From positions 1 through 64,000 of the forward strand of contig JAJCZO010000416.1 in assembly GCA_029262355.1 (NCBI GenBank): a stretch of 64,000 bases of DNA. Reading direction: 5' to 3'. The notes beneath the pieces are model-generated. The model made no database searches. It had not been told where the DNA came from and was given only the letters and a program-made list of their open reading frames with translations. The position numbers and the translations under genes are program-made. Positions 38,500 through 48,857 of this stretch are shown one piece after another. Position 1 is the first letter of the stretch; the number at the start of each line of letters is the position of its first letter. This DNA is from Deltaproteobacteria bacterium. GTDB taxonomy: Bacteria; Desulfobacterota; Binatia; UBA12015.

Positions 38500-39510
38500 G
38501 TGAAGTTGACCCACATTGCGACGGCCCTCGATGCAACGATCGAGGGCGACGCGGCCATCGAAGTGGACGAGCTTGCGCCCCTCGACGGCGCGGGGCCACG
38601 CTCGCTTTCGTTCCTATCGAACCCTCGTTACGCCCCACAGTTGGCCCAGACGGGTGCGGCCGCCGTCATTCTCGGGCCGGACATGGAGGGGCCGGGCTGC
38701 GCCGTGCTACGCGTCGCCGACGCCTACCTCGCCTTTGCGAAGGCGCTCGAGCTCTTCGATCGTCCGGTCCGCCCGGCCGATGGGATCGACCCGCGTGCCC
38801 ACGTGGCGGATTCGGCCCGGATCGGCGAGGGCGCCCGCATCGCGCCGGGCGTTCAGATCGGCGAGGGCGTCCGGATCGGTGCGCGGGCTCAGCTTCACCC
38901 CGGCGTGGTCGTGTACCCCGATGTCGCGATCGGCGACGACTTCACGGCGCACGCAAACGTCGTGATTCGCGAGAGGGTTCGAATCGGGGATCGGGTCACC
39001 CTGGCCGCTGGCGTTGCGTTGGGCGGCGAGGGTTTCGGGTACATCCCGCTCCCGGGCGGGGGCGTTCAGAACGTTCGCCAAATTGGCAGTGTCGAGATCC
39101 AGGACGACGTCGAGATCGGAGCCAACACGACCGTCGATCGGGCGGCCATCGGCGTCACCCGGATCGAGAAGGGCGCGAAGATCGACAATCTGGTCATGAT
39201 CGCCCACGGCTGCCGGATTGGCTCCGAGGCGCTGATCGCGGCTCAAACGGGGCTGGCTGGAAGTACGGTCGTGGGCTCCCGGGCGCAGCTCGGAGGCCAG
39301 GTGGGGGCCGCGGGGCACCTCTCCATCGGTGCGGATGCCCGGGTCGCCGCCCAGAGCGGAGTCCCGAACGATGTCGCCCCGGGAGCCGTCGTGGGCGGCT
39401 ATCCGGCCATGGACGTGGGCCTTTGGCGGCGGGTGTCTGCCGCCGTGCACAAGCTCCCCGAGCTGCTCCGCCGGGTCCGGCGCCTCGAGAAGGCCATGCA
39501 GGGAGATTGA
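38500..39510 (+). CDS. lpxD: UDP-3-O-acylglucosamine N-acyltransferase
   Basis: GTG start ([44 protein letters not shown]); left-handed beta-helix hexapeptides; [52 protein letters not shown]. Confidence 0.94.
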   Translation: MKLTHIATALDATIEGDAAIEVDELAPLDGAGPRSLSFLSNPRYAPQLAQTGAAAVILGPDMEGPGCAVLRVADAYLAFAKALELFDRPVRPADGIDPRAHVADSARIGEGARIAPGVQIGEGVRIGARAQLHPGVVVYPDVAIGDDFTAHANVVIRERVRIGDRVTLAAGVALGGEGFGYIPLPGGGVQNVRQIGSVEIQDDVEIGANTTVDRAAIGVTRIEKGAKIDNLVMIAHGCRIGSEALIAAQTGLAGSTVVGSRAQLGGQVGAAGHLSIGADARVAAQSGVPNDVAPGAVVGGYPAMDVGLWRRVSAAVHKLPELLRRVRRLEKAMQGD

Positions 39511-39526
39511 CGCCCTGCGGCAGCAA

Positions 39527-39554
39527 TTGATTTCCGGGCCCCGTCCCCTATTAT
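39527..39554 (+). promoter_or_regulatory. Candidate sigma-70 promoter TTGATT-N16-TATTAT
   Basis: TTGATT 39527-39532, 16-nt spacer, TATTAT 39549-39554; ATG of the yceD-like gene only 13 nt downstream of the -10. Confidence 0.5.
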
Positions 39555-39567
39555 CTTCTGGGATTCC

Positions 39568-40110
39568 ATGAAGATCCGGCTCGAAGACATCAGCGAGGAG
39601 CCGACCCACAAGACTTTCGCCGCAACGTCCAAGGCCGTGAACGAGCGTCTCGCCGAGGGTCGACATGAAGCCGAGGAGTTTCGGCTGACGAACCCCCTCG
39701 CCGTGGACGTCACGTATTACCGTGCTGGCGATGACCTGTACTTCCACGGAAGCCTCGTTACGACGATCAGCGCGTCCTGCGCTCGCTGCCTGGAAAAGTA
39801 CGCGCTTCCGCTCGAGACGCCCTTTGAGTTCGTGCTGGTGCCAGAGGGGCCGCAAGAGCCCGACCAAGAGCTACAGGACGATGATCTGGCGTTGAGCTTC
39901 TTCTCGGGTAAGGAGGTCGACATCGAGCCTCTGTGCAGTGAGCAGGCGATCCTCGCTCTGCCGACCCGTGCACTTTGCCGGGAAGACTGCCAAGGAATTT
40001 GTGCCGTTTGCGGCGGCGACAGGAACAACGATGCCTGCAGCTGCGACGACACCGCGCCAGATCCGCGGTGGGCGACTCTGCGAGAGTGGAAGCCGCCGCC
40101 GGCATCGTAG
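39568..40110 (+). CDS. yceD: DUF177 (YceD) family protein
   Basis: ISASCARCLEKYALPLETPFEFVLVP, LCREDCQGICAVCGGDRNNDACSCDD; upstream of rpmF. Confidence 0.88.
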   Translation: MKIRLEDISEEPTHKTFAATSKAVNERLAEGRHEAEEFRLTNPLAVDVTYYRAGDDLYFHGSLVTTISASCARCLEKYALPLETPFEFVLVPEGPQEPDQELQDDDLALSFFSGKEVDIEPLCSEQAILALPTRALCREDCQGICAVCGGDRNNDACSCDDTAPDPRWATLREWKPPPAS

Positions 40111-40205
40111 CGAACCACAGAGTCAGCCAAGACCGAAACACACCCCGAGTCGGACGCGTGAGCGCATCCGCAAGGTGAACGAATCCCCCCACGCAGGAGA
40201 GAAAC

Positions 40206-40388
40206 ATGGCCGTACCGAAGAGAAGAACTTCCGTAAGCAAGCGGAACAAACGCCGCGCACACGACTCGCTCACCGCGCCGACGCTGATGGCTTGCCCGCA
40301 ATGCGGCGAGCCGCGCGTGCGTCATCGCGCCTGCCCGACCTGTGGTGTGTACCGCGGGCGGAAGGTTTCCGAACCCCGCGGCGAATAG
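40206..40388 (+). CDS. rpmF: 50S ribosomal protein L32
   Basis: MAVPKRRTSVSKRNKRRAHDSLTAPTLMACPQCGEPRVRHRACPTCGVYRGRKV. Confidence 0.96.
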   Translation: MAVPKRRTSVSKRNKRRAHDSLTAPTLMACPQCGEPRVRHRACPTCGVYRGRKVSEPRGE

Positions 40389-40419
40389 CGAGTGAGCCCG
40401 GAAGGAAGGGCCCACTGAA

Positions 40420-41679
40420 ATGCGCATCGCGGTTGACGCGATGGGTGGGGACAATGCTCCCGGCGCGGTAGTGGAAGGCGCGGTCGCGGCGGCGCGGGAT
40501 CTCGGCGTTTCGATCCTACTCGTCGGCGATCGGACCCGGCTCGAGCCGGAGCTCGCGAAGCACAAGACCCACGGCCTCGACATCGAAGCCCGGCATGCGG
40601 CCGAAGAGGTTGGCATGGACGAAGCGCCGACGGCCGCACTGCGAAAGTCGGATTCGTCGATGACGGTCGGGCTGATCGCGGTTCGCGACGGTGACGCGGA
40701 TGGCCTGGTCTTCGCGGGGAATACCGGCGCTGGAATGGTGCTCGGTGCTCACGTCCTGGGACGCGTAAGCGGCGTGGAACGGCCGGCGATCGCAGTTCAG
40801 GTCCCGAGCGCCAAGGGCAGTACGATCCTGCTCGACGCCGGCGCCAACGTCGACTCTCGGGGAACCCATCTCGTGCAGTTCGCTCTGATGGGAGATGCCT
40901 ACGCGCGCGCGATCCGTCACGTCGCGGCGCCGAGAATCGGCCTATTGTCGAACGGCACCGAGGACAGCAAGGGCAGTGCTGCCGTGCGCGAAGCCGGGCC
41001 CATTCTCCACCAGCTTCCGATCAACTACGTCGGCCGTGTGGAGGGCTCGGACATCGCGCGGGGCGACGTCGACGTCGTGGTGTGCGACGGGTTCGTGGGG
41101 AACCTCGTGCTGAAGAGCATCGAGGGCGTCGGCTCGTTGATTGGAGAACGCCTCCGCGGCCTCCTTCAGCAGGGAGTCTTGCGGCGCTTGGCGGGACTCA
41201 TTTTGCGGCGCCATCTGCGCGAACTCGCCCGCGAACTCGACCCGAGCGAAACCGGCGGAGCGCTCCTGCTCGGGCTCAACGGTACTGTCATCAAGGCTCA
41301 CGGCTCTTCGGATGCACGGGCGATCCGAAACGCGATCGGAGTCGCGTCGGAGCTTTCCCAGGCGCGCGTGAGCGACGAGGTCGGCCGGAGCATCGAGACC
41401 TGCCTGCAGGTCGTCGCCGCCGACGACGCGGATCTGCTGACCGAGGATGTCGAAGAGCCGGGGCGTGCCCGACGGCTGTGGAATGCGATTCGCCAACGGT
41501 TGCGGCGTGAGCGCGATGGCGAGGCTGATGACGGTGAGTCTGGCGCGGCGCCGGCGCGGGAAGCCACGCCCCTGCCGCCGCCGGAGACCGACGCGCCGGC
41601 CATCGAAGAGGGCACCATGGCCGCTCCGGCGTCCGAACCGGAGCCCAATGTCGAAGACGAGCCCGAGGCCAAGTCGTGA
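40420..41679 (+). CDS. plsX: Phosphate acyltransferase PlsX
   Basis: MRIAVDAMGGDNAPGAVVEGAV, GNTGAGMVLGAHVLGRVSGVERPAIAVQVPS; acidic/proline-rich C-terminal tail. Confidence 0.94.
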   Translation: MRIAVDAMGGDNAPGAVVEGAVAAARDLGVSILLVGDRTRLEPELAKHKTHGLDIEARHAAEEVGMDEAPTAALRKSDSSMTVGLIAVRDGDADGLVFAGNTGAGMVLGAHVLGRVSGVERPAIAVQVPSAKGSTILLDAGANVDSRGTHLVQFALMGDAYARAIRHVAAPRIGLLSNGTEDSKGSAAVREAGPILHQLPINYVGRVEGSDIARGDVDVVVCDGFVGNLVLKSIEGVGSLIGERLRGLLQQGVLRRLAGLILRRHLRELARELDPSETGGALLLGLNGTVIKAHGSSDARAIRNAIGVASELSQARVSDEVGRSIETCLQVVAADDADLLTEDVEEPGRARRLWNAIRQRLRRERDGEADDGESGAAPAREATPLPPPETDAPAIEEGTMAAPASEPEPNVEDEPEAKS

Positions 41680-42614
41680 CGACGATCGCATACCTGTGTC
41701 CCGGGCAGGGCGCGCAGCAAGTCGGCATGGGCGCCGACCTGTGCGCGGAGTTCGAACCCGCGCGTCGCACCTTCGAAGAGGCGGATGACGCGCTGGGCTT
41801 CGCGTTGAGCGCCCTCTGTCGCGACGGCCCCGAAGACCTGCTCACCCTCACGGAGAACACGCAGCCTGCCTTGATGACGATGTCGGTCGCCATCGCACGC
41901 GTGCTCGAGGCGGAGGGGGGCCTCGCACCGGCGATCGCCGCTGGCCATAGCCTCGGCGAGTGGTCCGCGTGGGTCATCGTCGGCGCTCTCGACTTCGCCC
42001 AAGCCGTGCGCGCGGTGAACAAGCGTGGCCAATTCATGCAAGCGGCGGTCGCACCCGGTGTGGGTGCGATGGCGGCGGTGCTGGGGACCGATCTCCCTGC
42101 GATCGAAGAGATGTGCGCCGCATCGAGCGATGGCGATGGGGAAATCGTCGTGCCGGCAAACCTGAACGGCGGCGGCCAAATCGTCGTCGCGGGCCATGCG
42201 GCGGCCGTCGAGCGGCTCGAAGTGGCGGCCGCGCGACGCAAGCACCGCGTCAGTCGGCTCAAGGTGAGTGCGCCATTCCACAGCCCGCTGATGGCTTCCG
42301 CGGCGAGTGCCCTGGCGCCGATCTTGGAGACGATTGCGGTCGCGGAGCCCGGTGCACCCGTCGTGACCAATGTCGAGGCGGCGCCCTTGCAGGACTCCAC
42401 CCGGATCGTGCCGCTTTTGCTCGACCAGATCACCGCACCGGTTCGCTGGGAGGAATGCGGCCGCGTCATCGCGGATATGGCGGACGTTGGGATCGAGGTC
42501 GGCCCGGGCCGGGTTCTGGGCGGCCTCATGCGCAGAATCGAGCGGTCCTTCTCGTGCCTCCCGACGGGCTCGGTCGGAGGCGTGCGCAAGGTGCTCGAGG
42601 AGTTCGCGGCGTGA
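41676..42614 (+). CDS. fabD: Malonyl-CoA:ACP transacylase
   Basis: AYLCPGQGAQQVGMGADLC, AAGHSLGEWSAWVIVGAL, KVSAPFHSPLM; ATGA overlap with plsX. Confidence 0.94.
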   Translation: MTTIAYLCPGQGAQQVGMGADLCAEFEPARRTFEEADDALGFALSALCRDGPEDLLTLTENTQPALMTMSVAIARVLEAEGGLAPAIAAGHSLGEWSAWVIVGALDFAQAVRAVNKRGQFMQAAVAPGVGAMAAVLGTDLPAIEEMCAASSDGDGEIVVPANLNGGGQIVVAGHAAAVERLEVAAARRKHRVSRLKVSAPFHSPLMASAASALAPILETIAVAEPGAPVVTNVEAAPLQDSTRIVPLLLDQITAPVRWEECGRVIADMADVGIEVGPGRVLGGLMRRIERSFSCLPTGSVGGVRKVLEEFAA

Positions 42615-43369
42615 GCACGAACGCCGCGGCGCTGAAGGACCAGGTCGCGCTCGTGACGGGCGCTTCACGTGGAATCGGGCGGGCGGTCGCCCTCGAACTG
42701 GCGAGCCGTGGCGCCCACGTGGGGATCAATTACCGCACCGGCGAGGACGCCGCGCGTTCGTGTCTGCGCGCGGTCGAAGCGGCTGGGGGAACCGGCGAGC
42801 TGTGCCCGTTCGACGTGGCCGAGCCGGATGCTCCCGTCACCCACATCGCTGCGTTCGCGAAGGAAAAGGGCCGGCTCGACATCCTCGTGAACAACGCCGG
42901 CATCACGATCGACGGGCTCGTCCTGCGCTACAAGGAAGAAGACTGGCAGCGAACTCTCGAGGTGAACCTCGGCGGGGCGTTTCGCTGCAGCCGCGCGGCT
43001 GCTCGCTTCATGGCGAGGAGGCGCTACGGCCGGATCGTGAATCTCTCGTCGGTCGTGGCCTCGATGGGCAATCCGGGGCAGGCGGCCTACGCCGCCACGA
43101 AGGCTGGGTTGGAGGGGATGACGAAGGCACTGGCGCGCGAGCTCGCCTCGCGTGACGTGACGGTGAATGCCGTCGCGCCGGGCTTCATCGACACGGAGAT
43201 GACCGCCTCGCTCCCCGAGGAGGCACGAGCCGCCTACCTGGCCATGATTCCGCTGGGTCGCCTCGGGCGCTCCGAGGAAGTGGCGACTGCGGTGGCCTAC
43301 CTCTGCGGACCAGACGCGTCCTACGTGACCGGGCACGTTTTGGCGGTCAACGGGGGGTTGTACACCTAG
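42611..43369 (+). CDS. fabG: 3-oxoacyl-ACP reductase
   Basis: ALVTGASRGIGRAVALELASRGAHVGINYRTG, NNAGITIDGLVLR, YAATKAGLEGMTKALARELASRDVTVNAVAPGFIDTEMT; GTG start. Confidence 0.94.
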   Translation: MSTNAAALKDQVALVTGASRGIGRAVALELASRGAHVGINYRTGEDAARSCLRAVEAAGGTGELCPFDVAEPDAPVTHIAAFAKEKGRLDILVNNAGITIDGLVLRYKEEDWQRTLEVNLGGAFRCSRAAARFMARRRYGRIVNLSSVVASMGNPGQAAYAATKAGLEGMTKALARELASRDVTVNAVAPGFIDTEMTASLPEEARAAYLAMIPLGRLGRSEEVATAVAYLCGPDASYVTGHVLAVNGGLYT

Positions 43370-43513
43370 ACGGTGGCCTCGGCGTGCGCCGTGGCGTCAA
43401 ATCTGGCAGAAACCGAATCAACTGGCTAAAGCAGTCCCGGCCAAACCGGCCGTTTCTGCGGTGGTTGAGCACATTCGTGTGCGGACAGAGGACGGGGAGA
43501 GAGGAGCAAGGCA

Positions 43514-43753
43514 ATGGCTTCGGACGTCGAAACGAAGGTGAAAGAGATCGTCTGCGAGCAGCTTGGGGTATCCGACGAGGAAGTGGCCCCGAATGCATCG
43601 TTCATCGAGGATCTCGGAGCTGACTCACTGGACATCGTCGAGCTCGTGATGGCTCTCGAGGAGGAGTACGACCTCGAGATTTCCGACGAGGACGCGGAGA
43701 AGATCCGGACCGTCGGCGATGTGGTCGGTTACATCGAGAGCAACAAGAAATGA
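43514..43753 (+). CDS. acpP: Acyl carrier protein
   Basis: [66 protein letters not shown]. Confidence 0.97.
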   Translation: MASDVETKVKEIVCEQLGVSDEEVAPNASFIEDLGADSLDIVELVMALEEEYDLEISDEDAEKIRTVGDVVGYIESNKK

Positions 43754-45003
43754 GTCTGTCCCGGGCGCCGCTGGCCGATTCTGATCCGGCGGTCGCCGAA
43801 GCCGTGGCGCGCGAGCTGCAGCGGCAAGAGGACAACCTCGAGCTCATCCCGTCGGAGAACGCGGTCAGCGCCGCGGTGCTCGAGGCACAGGGCTCGGTGC
43901 TCACGAACAAGTACGCCGAGGGATACCCCGGCAAGCGGTACTACGGTGGATGTGAGCACGTCGACGTCGTCGAGCAGCTTGCGATCGACCGGGCGCGTGC
44001 TCTGTTCGGCGCCGACCATGCGAACGTGCAGCCTCACTCGGGCTCGCAGGCGAACATGGAGGTGTATTTCTCGCAGCTCGAGCCGGGCGACACGATTCTG
44101 TCGATGAATCTCTCGCACGGTGGCCACCTGACGCACGGCAGCCCGGTCAACTTCTCGGGTAAGTGGTTCAACGTGGTGCCCTACGGCGTGCGTGCAGAGG
44201 ATCAGCGGCTGGACTACGACAGCGTGCGCGCGCTGGCCCGCGAGCATCGGCCCACGATGATCGTTGCGGGGCACAGCGCCTATCCGCGTGAGGTCGACTT
44301 CGCTCCCTTCCGTGAAGCGGCCGACGAAGTCGGAGCGAAGCTCATGGTCGACATGGCGCACTTCGCGGGGCTGGTGGCCGCCGGTGTCCACCCGTCCCCG
44401 GTTCCGCACGCCGAGTTCGTGACGACGACGACGCACAAGACACTGCGCGGGCCGCGCGGCGGCATGATTCTTTGCCGCGAAGCAGAAGCCAAGACCATCA
44501 ACAGTTCGGTGTTCCCCGGCAACCAGGGCGGCCCGCTGATGCACGTGATTGCGGCGAAGGCCGTGGCACTCAAGGAAGCGGCAGCACCTGAATTCGCAAC
44601 CTACCAACGCCAGGTCGTGGCAAATGCCCGCGCGCTCGCCGCGGGGCTGATGTCGCGGGGAATGAAGCTGGTCTCTGGTGGAACGGACAACCACCTGTTG
44701 CTCATCGACTTCTCCGGCACGGAGATGACGGGCAAGGTCGCCCAGGAAGGCCTCGATCGCGCGCGGATCACCGCGAACAAGAACACCGTGCCATTCGAAA
44801 CGCGCTCGCCGTTCGTCACGAGCGGCATTCGGATGGGCACGCCGACCGTCACTTCGCGCGGCATGGGCGAAGCCGAAATGGATCGCGTCGCCGATCTGAT
44901 CGCTCGTGCGCTGGCGCACGTCGGCGACGATGCGACGTTGGCCAAGGTCGCGGATGAGACGACCGCGCTTTGTCGCGAGTTTCCTCTCTACCCCGGTCGC
45001 TGA
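43750..45003 (+). CDS. glyA: Serine hydroxymethyltransferase
   Basis: [66 protein letters not shown] overlap with acpP. Confidence 0.96.
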   Translation: MSLSRAPLADSDPAVAEAVARELQRQEDNLELIPSENAVSAAVLEAQGSVLTNKYAEGYPGKRYYGGCEHVDVVEQLAIDRARALFGADHANVQPHSGSQANMEVYFSQLEPGDTILSMNLSHGGHLTHGSPVNFSGKWFNVVPYGVRAEDQRLDYDSVRALAREHRPTMIVAGHSAYPREVDFAPFREAADEVGAKLMVDMAHFAGLVAAGVHPSPVPHAEFVTTTTHKTLRGPRGGMILCREAEAKTINSSVFPGNQGGPLMHVIAAKAVALKEAAAPEFATYQRQVVANARALAAGLMSRGMKLVSGGTDNHLLLIDFSGTEMTGKVAQEGLDRARITANKNTVPFETRSPFVTSGIRMGTPTVTSRGMGEAEMDRVADLIARALAHVGDDATLAKVADETTALCREFPLYPGR

Positions 45004-45013
45004 GGCTGCTGCT

Positions 45014-45535
45014 TTGAAATGCCCCGCCTGCCGGGACCTGAACAACCGGGTCATCGATTCGCGTCTGGGCAAAGACGGGGACGTCATCCGTCGGCGTCGA
45101 GAGTGTGAGAAGTGCGCCCGACGCTTCACCACGTACGAGCGCGTCGAGGACTACCTTCCGTCCGTCGTGAAGAAGGACGGACGGCGAGAGTCCTTCGATC
45201 GAATGAAGGTGCTCGCGGGCCTCAAGAAGGCGTGCGAGAAGCGGCCGATCAGCGTCGAAACCATCGAAGAGACTGCGGACACCGTCGAGCGGACTCTGCT
45301 GGAGAAGGGCGACAAGGAAGTGCCGAGTTCAGCGGTGGGCGAAGCCATCATGGCGGCACTCCATGACCTCGACAGCGTGGCCTATGTGCGCTTCGCCTCG
45401 GTCTATCGCTCGTTCCAGGACATCGACGAGTTCGTCGACGAGCTCGAAGACCTGTTGAAGGAACGGCGCGGGGCGCGCAAAGCACGCCGCAAGCGCGCAG
45501 GCGTCGTCGCCAAGGCTCCTCGGTCGGAGTCGTAA
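45014..45535 (+). CDS. nrdR: Transcriptional regulator NrdR
   Basis: TTG start; [80 protein letters not shown]. Confidence 0.94.
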   Translation: MKCPACRDLNNRVIDSRLGKDGDVIRRRRECEKCARRFTTYERVEDYLPSVVKKDGRRESFDRMKVLAGLKKACEKRPISVETIEETADTVERTLLEKGDKEVPSSAVGEAIMAALHDLDSVAYVRFASVYRSFQDIDEFVDELEDLLKERRGARKARRKRAGVVAKAPRSES

Positions 45536-45537
45536 CC

Positions 45538-46656
45538 GTGCCGGCGAAGGCGCGGGGACGGAAGTCGGTCGACGCGCGCTTCATGCGCAGAGCACTCGCT
45601 CTCGCCAAGCGCGGGCTGGGCAGAACGCATCCCAATCCGCCGGTCGGCGCGGTCCTGGTGCGTCGCGGTGAGATCGTTGGGGAGGGATGGCACCGTCGCG
45701 CGGGGGAGCCTCATGCGGAGGCGGTTGCGCTGAAGGCCGCCGGTGGGTTGGCCCGAGGCGCGACGCTGTACTGCACTCTCGAGCCCTGTACGGTCGTCGG
45801 ACGGACCCCCGCCTGCGCGCCGGCCGTCGCCGAGGCTGGTGTTCGCCGCGTGGTGTTGGGGAGCGTCGACTCCGACCGCCGGGTCGACGGTCGCGGGATT
45901 CGAGGGCTTCGGAGCGCCGGAGTCGATGTCGCCACGGGTGTGGAAACGGCCGCGTGCGACGAGCTGCTGCGCTTCTACAGACGTCATCGCACGCTCGGGC
46001 GTCCGTGGGTGCGGCTCAAGCTCGCTGCGTCATTGGACGGTCGGATCGCCCTGGCCGACGGCACGTCGAAGTGGATCACCGGCCCCGAGGCGCGTGCCAG
46101 GGTGCATCGCTGGCGCGACGAGTTCGACGCGGTTTTGGTGGGCGTCGGGACGGTGCGCGCCGATGACCCGAGCCTCGACTGTCGACGGACACGGGGCCGC
46201 GATCCCATCCGGGTCATCGCCGATAGCCGGCTGCGCACACCGCATACGGCGCGGGTATTTCAGGTGGGTGCGGCTCCCACCTGGCTGATGACCACCCGCG
46301 ACGCTCCAGCGGCTCGTGCGCGCCGCCTCGAGAGGGCGGGTGGGCAGGTCGTGCCGGTGGCCTCCCGGGGCGGCCGGGTCGACCCTGCGGCGCTGCTGAA
46401 GGCGCTGGGCCGTCGGGGCATCACATCGGTTCTCGCCGAGGGGGGCGCGGAACTGGCGGCCTCGCTGCTGGGGCGAGGCCTGGTCGACGAGGTCTGCCTC
46501 TTCCAGGCGCCTCTCTTGATCGGAGGGGACGGAATCCCGATGATCGGAGAGTTGGGAGTAGGGTCGCTCGCCAGGGCACTTCGCTTGGGCGACGTTCGCG
46601 TTTCCCGGGTTGGGGTGGACCGGCTCTGGACGGCCCGACTCACCCCGGAGAGCTGA
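45538..46656 (+). CDS. ribD: Bifunctional riboflavin deaminase/reductase
   Basis: FMRRALALAKRGLGRTHPNPPVGAVLVRRGEIVGEGWHRRAGEPHAEAVALKAAGG..ATLYCTLEPCTVVGRTPACAPA; RLKLAASLDGRIALADGTSKWITG. Confidence 0.94.
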   Translation: MPAKARGRKSVDARFMRRALALAKRGLGRTHPNPPVGAVLVRRGEIVGEGWHRRAGEPHAEAVALKAAGGLARGATLYCTLEPCTVVGRTPACAPAVAEAGVRRVVLGSVDSDRRVDGRGIRGLRSAGVDVATGVETAACDELLRFYRRHRTLGRPWVRLKLAASLDGRIALADGTSKWITGPEARARVHRWRDEFDAVLVGVGTVRADDPSLDCRRTRGRDPIRVIADSRLRTPHTARVFQVGAAPTWLMTTRDAPAARARRLERAGGQVVPVASRGGRVDPAALLKALGRRGITSVLAEGGAELAASLLGRGLVDEVCLFQAPLLIGGDGIPMIGELGVGSLARALRLGDVRVSRVGVDRLWTARLTPES

Positions 46657-46658
46657 AC

Positions 46659-47900
46659 ATGCCGTCGACGCATAAAGAGGAAGCCCTGGGAACGGTGCTC
46701 GGCGATGTATCCGCCGGTCGTATGGTCCTGGTCGTCGATCACCTCGAGACCCCGAAGCGGGGCGAGGTGTGCGTTGCGGCCGACCTGACGACGCCGGAGC
46801 ACATCAGCTTCATGGCGGTCCATGCCCGTGGGCTGGTTTGCGTCGCACTGGTTCCCGCGACCTTCCGGCGGCTCGGCATCCCGCTCATGCCGGCGGATCG
46901 GGTCGCCGAGGATGGCCTCGCTTACGGCATCTCGTTCGAGGCGCGGCGTGGTGTGTCCACTGGAATCTCCGCGGCGGACCGCGCGGCAACGATCCGGGTG
47001 GCCGTGGATGCGCGCTCGGGACCCAGCGACATCGTCATGCCTGGGCACATCCCGCCGATTCAGGTCGCGGTGGGTGGCGTGATGGAGAGTCGCGGACGGA
47101 TGGAGGCGGCCCTCGATCTGGTCCGCCTGGCCGGGAGGGCGCCTGCCGCGACGGTCTGTACCGTCCTCGACGAGGACGGTGAGATCGCAGCTGGCGATGG
47201 CCTGCGTCGGTTCGCGCAGGACCACGGCCTGCGCATCGTCGCGGTCGATGAGGTTCTGCAGCACCGACTGCGCGCCGAGCTTCTCGTTGAACGGCTGGAC
47301 GAGACCGAACTCGAAAGTGCGCACGGCGGGATGTTCCGCGCGATCGCGTATCGCAACAAGGTCGACGAGACCGAGCATCTTGCGGTCGTCCGCGGTCGGC
47401 TGGGCCCCGACGAGCCCGCACTGGTGCGCGTCCACTCGCAATGTCTCACCGGGGACGTTCTAGGCTCGCGTCGGTGCGACTGCGGTGAACAACTCGTGGC
47501 TTCCTTGCAGGCCATCGCCGAATACGGCCGGGGCATCTTGGTCTACCTGCACCAGGAGGGACGAGGGATCGGACTCGCGAATAAGATTCGCGCGTACGCG
47601 CTGCAGGATCAGGGGTTGGATACCGTCGAGGCCAACCTCGAACTGGGCTTCGACGACGATCAGCGAGACTACGGCATCAGTGCGCAGATCCTCCGAGACC
47701 TCGGCGTGAGTCGGATTCGGCTCATGACGAACAACGAGCGGAAGATCAGTGGTCTCTTGCGGTACGGGATCGAAGTCGTCGAGAGGGTCGCTCTCGAGGT
47801 GGAGCCGCACGCGGGCAACATCGGGTACCTGCGAACCAAGCAAGCCAAGCTCGGGCATCTACTGACTGGCCTCGATGGATCGCATAAGGAGCCGAGCTGA
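46659..47900 (+). CDS. ribBA: DHBP synthase / GTP cyclohydrolase II
   Basis: [97 protein letters not shown]. Confidence 0.93.
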   Translation: MPSTHKEEALGTVLGDVSAGRMVLVVDHLETPKRGEVCVAADLTTPEHISFMAVHARGLVCVALVPATFRRLGIPLMPADRVAEDGLAYGISFEARRGVSTGISAADRAATIRVAVDARSGPSDIVMPGHIPPIQVAVGGVMESRGRMEAALDLVRLAGRAPAATVCTVLDEDGEIAAGDGLRRFAQDHGLRIVAVDEVLQHRLRAELLVERLDETELESAHGGMFRAIAYRNKVDETEHLAVVRGRLGPDEPALVRVHSQCLTGDVLGSRRCDCGEQLVASLQAIAEYGRGILVYLHQEGRGIGLANKIRAYALQDQGLDTVEANLELGFDDDQRDYGISAQILRDLGVSRIRLMTNNERKISGLLRYGIEVVERVALEVEPHAGNIGYLRTKQAKLGHLLTGLDGSHKEPS

Positions 47901-48373
47901 TGCGCGAGATCGAGGGCAAGGTCGAGGGCGGCGGTCTGCGGGTCGCCATCGTGGTGGCTCGGTTCAACCGAACCGTAACTGGCGGCCTGCTGGACGGCGC
48001 GCTCGAGGGGCTGCGCAAGCACGGAGTCGCGGACGACGCGATGGATGTTCTGCACGTTCCGGGCGCGTTCGAGATCACGCTGGCTGCGTCCGAGGCGGCA
48101 CGCACGGGTCGCTACGCCGCGGTCGTTTGCCTTGGGGCAGTGGTGCGAGGCGAGACACCGCACTTCGAGTTCATCTCACGAGAGGTCAGCCGCGGAGTCT
48201 CCGAGGCCGGGTGTCGGCATTCCGTCCCGATGGCGTTCGGCGTACTGACGACCGACACGATCGAGCAGGCGCTTGCCCGGGCGGGCGACGGACACGGCAA
48301 CAAGGGCTTCGAGGCGGCGGTTACCGCTCTCGAGATGGCCGGGCTCCTTCGGGATCTCGCGTCGGCCTCGTAG
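47900..48373 (+). CDS. ribH: 6,7-dimethyl-8-ribityllumazine synthase
   Basis: RVAIVVARFNRTVTGGLLDGALEGL, VPGAFEITLAASEAA, AAVVCLGAVVRGETPHFEFISREVSRGV, FGVLTTDTIEQALARAG. Confidence 0.95.
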   Translation: MREIEGKVEGGGLRVAIVVARFNRTVTGGLLDGALEGLRKHGVADDAMDVLHVPGAFEITLAASEAARTGRYAAVVCLGAVVRGETPHFEFISREVSRGVSEAGCRHSVPMAFGVLTTDTIEQALARAGDGHGNKGFEAAVTALEMAGLLRDLASAS

Positions 48374-48380
48374 GCAAGGC

Positions 48381-48857
48381 GTGGCCTCAGAAGCTGGCGT
48401 GCGTCGTCGCGCACGAATTTTGGCGGTGCAGGCGCTCTACTCGATGGAGGTAGGAGACGAGCCGGCGCGCTCTGCGATCCGCACCGCGCGGCGAATGTCG
48501 GAGGAGAAGGACGGCACCGAGGAACCCGCCGAGCAGGCGTACGCGGAACGGCTCCTCGCCGACGTCGAGCGACAGCGCATCCAAATCGACCAGCTCCTCG
48601 GAGGCTCGAGTACGCGCTGGCGGGTCGACCGCATGTCGCCTCTGGACTTGCAGATCCTGCGCGTCGCCGTTGCCGAGTTTCTGGCGGCGACCAGTGATTT
48701 GCCGGCTCCCGTCGTGATTGACGAAGCGGTGGAGGTCGCACGGGAGTTTGGTGGGGACAGCTCGCCCGGGTTCGTGAACGGCGTGCTCGATGCCGTCGCG
48801 CGAGAGCTTCGCTCCGGACAGATGAACCCGCGAACGGGGGAGGGGAAGGGCGGATGA
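48381..48857 (+). CDS. nusB: Transcription antitermination factor NusB
   Basis: [80 protein letters not shown] start. Confidence 0.9.
   Translation: MASEAGVRRRARILAVQALYSMEVGDEPARSAIRTARRMSEEKDGTEEPAEQAYAERLLADVERQRIQIDQLLGGSSTRWRVDRMSPLDLQILRVAVAEFLAATSDLPAPVVIDEAVEVAREFGGDSSPGFVNGVLDAVARELRSGQMNPRTGEGKGG

Noticed and set aside
41298-42668. 456-aa and 432-aa overlapping minus-strand ORFs
   Set aside because: Antisense shadows of plsX/fabD.
43729-45132. 467-aa minus-strand ORF
   Set aside because: Antisense shadow of glyA.
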